Positions 28,228 through 34,538 of a DNA stretch of 34,538 nt are shown piece after piece (within the stretch, counting starts at the first letter, position 1; every line of letters starts with the position of its first letter). The notes under the pieces are model-generated. The model saw only the letters and a program-made list of their open reading frames with translations. It ran no database searches and was not told the origin of the DNA. Location: the IMG/VR virus record IMGVR_UViG_3300032285_003291, positions 1 through 34,538 of that record, one strand, 5' to 3'. A program made the position numbers and the translations under genes. The stretch is from a virus.

Positions 28228-28410
28228 ATGAACAACGAACCACCTATGATGATTACCCGAAATGCTTTGACCGAACTTCAACAACTTCAAGAAGATGTAG
28301 CAGAACATTTTGCAGACGAAAATATAGTAAGTGGTGAACTTTATTGGACTTGTGTAGAAGCACTTGCAACTGCAAAACTTGCTGAACTTCGTGGTGAACT
28401 TGTTGCTTGA
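28228..28410 (+). CDS. Small acidic hypothetical protein
   Basis: A 60-residue helical, acidic protein (LTELQQLQEDVAEHFADENI; SGELYWTCVEALATAKLAEL). Start choice is unclear: GTG 28225, ATG 28228, or ATG 28246/28249. The promoter just upstream places the RNA start near 28225, so 28228 would be nearly leaderless, while 28246 would have a leader of about 20 bases without a Shine-Dalgarno sequence. The helical core is shared by all choices. I do not recognise a function. It is likely an early gene expressed by host polymerase. Confidence 0.68.
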   Translation: MNNEPPMMITRNALTELQQLQEDVAEHFADENIVSGELYWTCVEALATAKLAELRGELVA

Positions 28411-28432
28411 CGGATTTGTGTTTTTGGGATAT

Positions 28433-28440
28433 TATAAATG
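28433..28440 (+). promoter_or_regulatory. Late promoter-like TATAAATG upstream of the tRNA
   Basis: TATAAATG differs from the T4 late consensus at the last base. It lies about 60 bases upstream of the tRNA gene. It could give late transcription of the tRNA and the giant structural gene, which lacks a better element of its own. Confidence 0.35.
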
Positions 28441-28473
28441 AGGTGAGATACTTACTAAACCCCTTCCGTGTGC

Positions 28474-28494
28474 ATAGAACCTTTTAGGTTCTAT
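28474..28494 (+). other. Perfect 8-bp hairpin just upstream of the tRNA
   Basis: ATAGAACC pairs with GGTTCTAT around the loop TTTTA. It ends five bases before the tRNA 5' end. There is no T-run, so it is not a standard terminator; it may guide tRNA 5' processing or protect an RNA end. Confidence 0.6.
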
Positions 28495-28499
28495 TGTAT

Positions 28500-28572
28500 G
28501 CCCGTGTAGTCCAGCGGCAGAGACAGAGGACTTAAAATCCTTCCAGGGTCGGTTCGAATCCGACCACGGGCA
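28500..28572 (+). tRNA. tRNA with anticodon UAA (Leu by codon), short variable loop
   Basis: A 73-base cloverleaf. The acceptor stem GCCCGTG/CACGGGC is perfect over 7 bp with discriminator A28572. The anticodon stem is GAGGA/TCCTT with loop CTTAAAA, giving anticodon TAA (28533-28535) for codon UUA. The T arm is GTCGG-TTCGAAT-CCGAC. The variable loop has only 5 bases (CCAGG), although leucine tRNAs normally carry a long variable arm. The D stem is short (GTC/GAC). No CCA end is encoded (TAAAA follows). It would help decode UUA, frequent in this AT-rich genome. Amino-acid identity is inferred from the anticodon only. Confidence 0.88.
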
Positions 28573-28621
28573 TAAAAATATAGTGTCTAAATAAGACAGA
28601 AGAAATATCTGTGCTTATAAA

Positions 28622-31600
28622 ATGCCATTATCAAGGTTAGAGAATTTTTTAAAGAATGCTGAAGGAAATATTCTTTATGTTAATCCTTCAGATTTTGATG
28701 CTACGGATAGTTATGAGAATAAAGGAAATTCTCTAGCTCGTCCATTTAAAACTATACAAAGAGCTATAATCGAATCCGCAAGATTCTCGTATCAAGTAGG
28801 AAGAAATAACGATAAGATTGATAAAACTACAATTCTTGTATATCCAGGCACACATTATATTGATAATCGTCCTGGATTTGCACTTAAGTCTGATGCAACT
28901 CTTTATAAAAGAACAGGTTCGGGTTCTGGTGCAACTTGGACTACAAGTGGAGCAACAATTACAGAATTAGGATCTTCTTTCAATACAGACATTTTTAATG
29001 CAAATAATGATCTGTATAAGGCAAATTCTTGTTTTGGTGGTATAATTATACCTCGTGGTACATCTATTATTGGTATAGATTTAAGAAAGACAAAAATCCG
29101 CCCGCTTTATGTCCCAGATCCTTTAGATGATTACATTGAAAACTCTTCTATTTTCAATGTTACCGGAACTTGTTATTTTAGTACATTCTCTTTCTTGGAT
29201 GGTGACCCAACTAGAAGTGTTTATAAAAATTATACCGATACAACTTTTGTTCCAAATTATTCTCACCATAAACTAACAGCATTTGTATATGCTGATGGAG
29301 TAAATCAGGTTAAATTGGGAACTACTGAAACAGGTCTAACTGATCTTCAGATGTATTATTATAAAGTAGGACTGATATATGGTACTGCATCTGGAAGATC
29401 TCTTGCCGATTATCCTACTGGTGTTGATTTTGAACCATCGGTAGATGAATATCGTATTGTTGGTAATTTGAGTGCAAATCCAATTGGAATTACAAGTATT
29501 CGTGCTGGAGATGGCATTTCACCAACTCAAACAATTACTGTAAATACAAGTTCAGAACACGGATTGTATGTCGATACTCCTTTCTTAGTGAGTGGTGTCG
29601 GAATAGATACAAGTGTTTATAATGGATCTTTTACGGTAAGAGAAGTTGTAGGACTTACAACATTTACTTATACCGCATTAAGTTCTCCAGTAGTTGCATT
29701 ACCAGATGTAAATACACAACTACAAAATGCTCAAATTGTAATAGAAGCAGATAGTGTATCATCAGCTTCTCCATATATTTTTAGTTGTTCCTTAAGATCT
29801 GTTTATGGAATGTGTGGAATGTTTGCCGATGGGAGCAGAGCAACTGGATTTAAGTCTATGGTTGTTGCTCAATTTACTGGCATTTCACTTCAAAAAGATG
29901 ATAATGCATTTATTGAATATGATTTGGTCAGTAAATCATTTAAAAATAATAATGAATCATCACATTCTCCATTACACACATATTCGAACTCAATTTATAA
30001 ACCATCATATGAAAATTATCACATTAAAGTAACAAATGGTGGATTTATTCAGTGTGTTTCGATTTTTGCGATTGGTTATTCGAGACACTTTGTTTCAGAA
30101 AGTGGTGGAGATATGTCCATCACCAACTCAAACTCTAACTTTGGTGCAGTTTCTTTAGAATCTGGTGGTTTCCGTGTAGATTCTTTTGATAGAGATAATA
30201 CTGGTTATATTACTCATATTATTCCTCCAAGAGAATTAACAACACTAGAAACTGAAGTTACTTGGTTATCTTTAGATGTATCACAAATAATATCGGTCGC
30301 TAATACGTCTCGTTTGTATTTGTTTGGATATAAAAATCAAGAGATTTCTCCACCTCACCAAATTGATAGTTATAGAATTGGAGCAAAGCAAGGCGACTTG
30401 CTCAACTTAACTGTAACTGTTGGTGCTGCACTTACTACTTATACTGCTCCAATTTTAATGCAGTCTCCAGATGGAACTACATTTAACTCAAAGAAAACTT
30501 CATTTGTTGCAAGAAATGTAGGAATTAATAGTATTACAAATAATATTTTTACATTAACTAGCAATCATAAGTTCTATAACGGTGAAAAAGTTAGAGTTTT
30601 TAGTGATAATGCAGAAGGACCAAGTAATATTGAGTTGAATAAAGTTTATTATGTAAGTACAACTGGATCACCAAATTCTATTAAACTTTCACCGACTTAT
30701 AATGATGCAATTGCTGCAACTCCAAGAACAATTAGTGATATTAACAATCTTGGTGGAAATCTGACAATTATAAGTTCTGTAACCGACAAGCAACCAGGAG
30801 AATTTGGACATCCAATTCAATATGATACTTCAGTATCTTCTTGGTATATTAATAGTTCTTCTTCTATTCAAGACAATAACATTTATTCTACAATCGTAGG
30901 TCTTGGTACAACTGGACTTGGATTGGAGACTAGTTCTGTATTTATTAAGAGAAAACTAGACAATCGTTCTCTTGCTGATCGTGTTTATAAACTTCGTTAT
31001 GTAATACCAAAAGAAGCAACGAATGCTCGTCCACCAGTTTCTGGTTACATACTTCAAGAATCAAGTACTACTGGAATTGGAAGTGCAAGTATTTTGACTG
31101 GAAATCTTGCAAGTCCTTTGGATTTAAGAAATCCAAAAATTATTACAAATGCATCGTATTCTTCAAATACTATTACAGTTACAACTGAACTTCCACATAA
31201 CTTTAAGACTGGTGATGGAGTCAGAATACAAAATATAAAAAGTACAAATAATCCTGTTGGATCTGCATCTTCTACTTTTAATGGTTCATTTAGAATTTCT
31301 TCAATTCCAAGTTCAAAGATTTTTACAATTTCTGGAATTTCTACAGATCCTGGAACATTTACGAATATTACAAATCAAAGAACTACAAATCAACAAGTTG
31401 CTGCTCTTCCAAAAGTTTATCGTGAAAGATATGAAAGTACGTTCTTTATTTACAGAATAGATGAAATCAAAAAGCATATTTCTGGTTCTTCGATTTCTGG
31501 TCAGGATGGAATTTATCACTTAACTGTGATGAGTTCTGATGTTTCCCCAACACTTGCAAATGTTGGATATGGCATTAGTCTTAAAAACTTTAATCAAGAT

Positions 31601-34538
31601 GTAAGAAATCTTTATCCTCAATTGGATCGTGATAATTACAACTCTGATCCAAATGAAACATCTTCTTATTCTAATGTGAAACCTCTTGGTGGTACAAATG
31701 TTGATGATAGAAGACATTCCGTTACAAGAGAAGCAATTAATACCTTTTTAAAAGAAAATACTGTTGGATATGCAATTACTGGAGCAATTGTAAGTGGAAC
31801 TGCAGTTACTTTTTATACAGATAGAGAGCATAATTTAAATTCTATCAAAACTTTATCTTTATCTAGTGGTGGTTCTGGTTATGGTTCTACTACTCTTTAC
31901 TCTGCAGAACTTGTAAATTCTTCAATCACAGGAAGAAATGGTTCAGTAAAAGCAACTTTAGGTGGTGGTGGAGGGATTTCTGCAATTCAAATTGTTGATA
32001 ATGGTTCTGCTTATTCTATTGGAAATACGATGACGGTATCAGGAGGAACTACTCTTGGAATTGTATCTGTAACTTCTATAAACAATAATATTGGTGATGC
32101 ATTGCAGGTTGTGGGGGTTTCTAGTGATGGATATAATGGTGTATTTAAAATTACTGGTGTCCCTGATGCAAAATCAATCACTGTTTATAATCCAAATAAT
32201 GTATCAGCATTTGTGTCTAGGACAGACGGAAAATCACCTTTTGTTGCAGTTGTAGGAAAGGGATCTTCGATTGCAAGTTTAAGTTTTAGTGATATTAGAA
32301 CGGGAATTGCAACTATTACTACTACAAATTCTCACGGATTACTTGTTGGGAATAAGTTTTCAATCGTCGGAACAGCACATACAATTTACAATAACTCATT
32401 TGTAGTTAAAGAGGTTGTTGGTCTTACTACAATCACATTTAATATTGGAATCGTAACTTCAACACAATCATATACTGGTGGTGGATATGTTTTAAGGCAA
32501 GGAATTGCAGCAAATGCTCTTGCTATCGGTGAAGGAGAAATTAATCTTGGTGGACGTTCTTCTTACATCTATGCTGGTATAAGTACTACACTTTCATCTG
32601 CATTGAGTGCTTCTGATACTTCGATAGTACTTGCTGATATTGGTGGATTTAGTAAAGGAGATTTTATTCAAATTAATTCTGAAGTTCTCCGTATTATTGA
32701 TGATGCTTGTAGTTTAGTAATTCGTGGACAATTTGGTACTGTTTCTGCTGCAGCAGATAATGGAACACTAGTAAAGAAGATTCGTGTAATACCAATTCAA
32801 TTTCACCGTCCATCATATCTTCGTGCATCTGGACATACCTTTGAGTATCTTGGATTTGGACCAGGAAATTATTCAACTGGTATGCCTCAAAAACAAGATA
32901 GAGTGTTGAGTACTGATGAAGTTATTGTTTCTCAAGCAAGAGAACAAGATGGGGGAACAGTTGTTTATACTGGAATGAATGATCTTGGAGAATTTTATTC
33001 TGGTGCAAAGAAACTTGTTTCTGTAACTGGTGAAGAAGAAGTCTTTGATGCACCTATTTTTACATATACTGGTGATGATGCAAATACGGATAGTACAAAG
33101 AGATTGAGTGGAGTTTTTGATGATTTGGTTGTAAGAGATCGAATTACTGTAGAAGGTGGAGAAAATAACAATCAAACTTCGCAGTTTTATGGTCCAGTCA
33201 ACTTTACACAAAAAGTAACAAGTACTTCTACTGCTGGTGCTGAAATTCGAAATTTATTCCTTAAGGGGAATACTGCACAACCAAAACTAATCACAGTTGG
33301 AATATCAACTCCAACTTCTGCTGATATTCCTGGTGCTCGTTCTGGTGATGTTTCATTCCTAGGAACACCACAAAGAAGTGGATATGTTGGACACATTTAT
33401 GTTGATGGAGATTGGAGAAGATTTGGACCAATTAGTTCCGAAAAGGATTTATCTTATTATAGAATGGATAAATTGGGAATTGGTCAAACTTCAGTAGTTT
33501 TTAATGGTAATGAACTTCTTGAGGTGAACGGAACCGTCAAGATGAAAAATCTATATGTTACTGAAAATGTAACATTTATTGCTCAACAAACTTTTTCAAA
33601 TGTTGCTTTTGAAGGTATTACAATTTATAATGGAGCTACTTTCCCAGGAACTCCATCAACTGGCGGTATTGCTGTAACTGCTTATACACAAAAACATCTT
33701 CAAGGCATTTCGCAACTTTATAATTTAGAAGTTGTTGGTACTGCAGCAACATTTAATAGTGCAAATCTAACTGTTCAGAGTTCGCTGAATTCGACTTATC
33801 TTGGAATTTCTACATTCCTTGGTGGTTTGTATGTTGGATTTGCTACATTTGCAAATGTGACTGTTACTGGTATTACTACAACCAATAACTTAAATGTAAC
33901 TGGAATTGTAACTGCAAAATTTGGTCCAATAATTGGGGCAGGATTTAGTGGTGCTACATCTGGTGTTACGACTCTTCGTTCCGAATCTGTTGCAGGAGGA
34001 ATTTTAACATTACCGACAGTTGCAGTTTCAGATACATTAGCTGCAAAAGAAACTTCAGATATATTCAAAAATAAAACAATTTCTACTACTTATAATACGA
34101 TTAGTGGATTAACAAATGCAAATCTTTCTGGAACTGCTGGAATTACAAATGCAAATCTAGCAACTCCTACGATTTCTGGTATTTCACTTGGAAGTAATCT
34201 TGCTACATTAACATTTGGGACATATTTGACTGGAACTTCTTATAATGGTTCTACTGGTGTTACGATTGCAACAAATGCTACAAGTTCTAATACTGGAAGT
34301 ACATTAGTTGCTCGTGATGCTTCTGGTGATTTTGCAGCAAATAGAATTACATCATCTATTAAAGCAAATGGATTGACCGAAGGTGTAAGTGTAAGTGGTT
34401 CTTCTCTTACTGGTTCTGTTAATATTGATTTGATTTCAAATAATGTTTATTATTATACTGCACCTGCAACTGGGAATTGGACACCCAATTTCCAGGCAAA
34501 TTCTTCTACGTCATTAAATACATTCCTTTCAGTAGGAG
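28622..34538 (+). CDS. Giant tail fibre/structural protein, 3' end outside the window
   Basis: The frame is open from ATG 28622 to the window end: 1,972 codons without a stop. The N terminus (MPLSRLENFLKNAEGNILYV; then NPSDFDATDSYENKGNSLAR and PFKTIQRAI...ILVYPGTHYIDNRPG) is the start of a large conserved cyanomyovirus structural protein with a pectin-lyase-like beta-helix appearance; I believe relatives are called VrlC-like. Repeating Thr/Ser/Gly beta segments follow, including a Gly/Tyr module at about 31845-32049. The distal visible part has fibre repeats (TGITTTNNLNVTGIVTAKFG; STLVARDASGDFAANRITSS) typical of T4-like fibres. Probably a baseplate-attached fibre or large baseplate-ring protein. 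The ATG has no strong Shine-Dalgarno. Confidence 0.88.
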   Translation, partial: MPLSRLENFLKNAEGNILYVNPSDFDATDSYENKGNSLARPFKTIQRAIIESARFSYQVGRNNDKIDKTTILVYPGTHYIDNRPGFALKSDATLYKRTGSGSGATWTTSGATITELGSSFNTDIFNANNDLYKANSCFGGIIIPRGTSIIGIDLRKTKIRPLYVPDPLDDYIENSSIFNVTGTCYFSTFSFLDGDPTRSVYKNYTDTTFVPNYSHHKLTAFVYADGVNQVKLGTTETGLTDLQMYYYKVGLIYGTASGRSLADYPTGVDFEPSVDEYRIVGNLSANPIGITSIRAGDGISPTQTITVNTSSEHGLYVDTPFLVSGVGIDTSVYNGSFTVREVVGLTTFTYTALSSPVVALPDVNTQLQNAQIVIEADSVSSASPYIFSCSLRSVYGMCGMFADGSRATGFKSMVVAQFTGISLQKDDNAFIEYDLVSKSFKNNNESSHSPLHTYSNSIYKPSYENYHIKVTNGGFIQCVSIFAIGYSRHFVSESGGDMSITNSNSNFGAVSLESGGFRVDSFDRDNTGYITHIIPPRELTTLETEVTWLSLDVSQIISVANTSRLYLFGYKNQEISPPHQIDSYRIGAKQGDLLNLTVTVGAALTTYTAPILMQSPDGTTFNSKKTSFVARNVGINSITNNIFTLTSNHKFYNGEKVRVFSDNAEGPSNIELNKVYYVSTTGSPNSIKLSPTYNDAIAATPRTISDINNLGGNLTIISSVTDKQPGEFGHPIQYDTSVSSWYINSSSSIQDNNIYSTIVGLGTTGLGLETSSVFIKRKLDNRSLADRVYKLRYVIPKEATNARPPVSGYILQESSTTGIGSASILTGNLASPLDLRNPKIITNASYSSNTITVTTELPHNFKTGDGVRIQNIKSTNNPVGSASSTFNGSFRISSIPSSKIFTISGISTDPGTFTNITNQRTTNQQVAALPKVYRERYESTFFIYRIDEIKKHISGSSISGQDGIYHLTVMSSDVSPTLANVGYGISLKNFNQDVRNLYPQLDRDNYNSDPNETSSYSNVKPLGGTNVDDRRHSVTREAINTFLKENTVGYAITGAIVSGTAVTFYTDREHNLNSIKTLSLSSGGSGYGSTTLYSAELVNSSITGRNGSVKATLGGGGGISAIQIVDNGSAYSIGNTMTVSGGTTLGIVSVTSINNNIGDALQVVGVSSDGYNGVFKITGVPDAKSITVYNPNNVSAFVSRTDGKSPFVAVVGKGSSIASLSFSDIRTGIATITTTNSHGLLVGNKFSIVGTAHTIYNNSFVVKEVVGLTTITFNIGIVTSTQSYTGGGYVLRQGIAANALAIGEGEINLGGRSSYIYAGISTTLSSALSASDTSIVLADIGGFSKGDFIQINSEVLRIIDDACSLVIRGQFGTVSAAADNGTLVKKIRVIPIQFHRPSYLRASGHTFEYLGFGPGNYSTGMPQKQDRVLSTDEVIVSQAREQDGGTVVYTGMNDLGEFYSGAKKLVSVTGEEEVFDAPIFTYTGDDANTDSTKRLSGVFDDLVVRDRITVEGGENNNQTSQFYGPVNFTQKVTSTSTAGAEIRNLFLKGNTAQPKLITVGISTPTSADIPGARSGDVSFLGTPQRSGYVGHIYVDGDWRRFGPISSEKDLSYYRMDKLGIGQTSVVFNGNELLEVNGTVKMKNLYVTENVTFIAQQTFSNVAFEGITIYNGATFPGTPSTGGIAVTAYTQKHLQGISQLYNLEVVGTAATFNSANLTVQSSLNSTYLGISTFLGGLYVGFATFANVTVTGITTTNNLNVTGIVTAKFGPIIGAGFSGATSGVTTLRSESVAGGILTLPTVAVSDTLAAKETSDIFKNKTISTTYNTISGLTNANLSGTAGITNANLATPTISGISLGSNLATLTFGTYLTGTSYNGSTGVTIATNATSSNTGSTLVARDASGDFAANRITSSIKANGLTEGVSVSGSSLTGSVNIDLISNNVYYYTAPATGNWTPNFQANSSTSLNTFLSVG

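Overview
This window is a piece of an AT-rich T4-like cyanophage (cyanomyovirus) genome, infecting marine Synechococcus or Prochlorococcus. The evidence is a photosystem II psbA gene, a T4-type replication and late-transcription cluster (gp33, gp59, gp32), phage-type thyX and phoH genes, and a T4-type baseplate and tail module. Function calls come from recognising motifs and family patterns by eye; no database search was possible.

Layout. (1) 1-1955: the 3' part of psbA, followed by two free-standing homing-type endonuclease genes. One (EndoVII-like) is antisense and overlaps the psbA end; the other is a classical HNH on the plus strand. A short coding remnant lies between them. (2) 2044-8265, plus strand: small early/auxiliary genes (glutaredoxin, several small conserved phage-type proteins, a calcineurin-like phosphoesterase), then thyX, phoH, a PD-(D/E)XK nuclease, gp33, gp59 and a DUF1825-like gene, tightly packed with 4-base overlaps. 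(3) 8329-9234: gp32 with its own sigma70-type promoter and a strong terminator. (4) 9307-12447, minus strand: gp4, a gp2-like gene, gp48 and gp53, one late operon. (5) 12480-28174, plus strand: gp54-like protein, gp26, gp51-like protein, two large tail proteins carrying cell-wall and esterase-type hydrolase domains, gp27-like hub, gp5 OB-fold protein, a separate beta-spike protein, then fibre/adhesin-type proteins. (6) 28190-34538: a small early-type gene, a tRNA with anticodon UAA, and the first 1,972 codons of a giant fibre-like structural gene that runs off the window.

Regulation visible in the sequence. Three sigma70 promoters with 17-nt spacers (4347, 8255, 28190) precede early genes. 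T4-style late elements (NATAAATA) precede the endonuclease genes, the gp4 operon, gp26 and a gene at 27791.

The most interesting signal is at the gp26/gp51 junction. A T TTT TTC slippery heptamer sits five bases before the gp26 stop codon, with a Shine-Dalgarno-like GGAGGG nine bases upstream of it, and the -1 frame leads straight into the gp51-like ORF. This would give a lambda G/GT-like tail chaperone fusion in a T4-like phage. Second, the T4 gp5 architecture (OB fold, lysozyme, spike in one chain) appears dispersed here: the OB domain and spike are separate genes, and lytic domains (SleB-like, M23, SGNH) sit on two neighbouring tail proteins.
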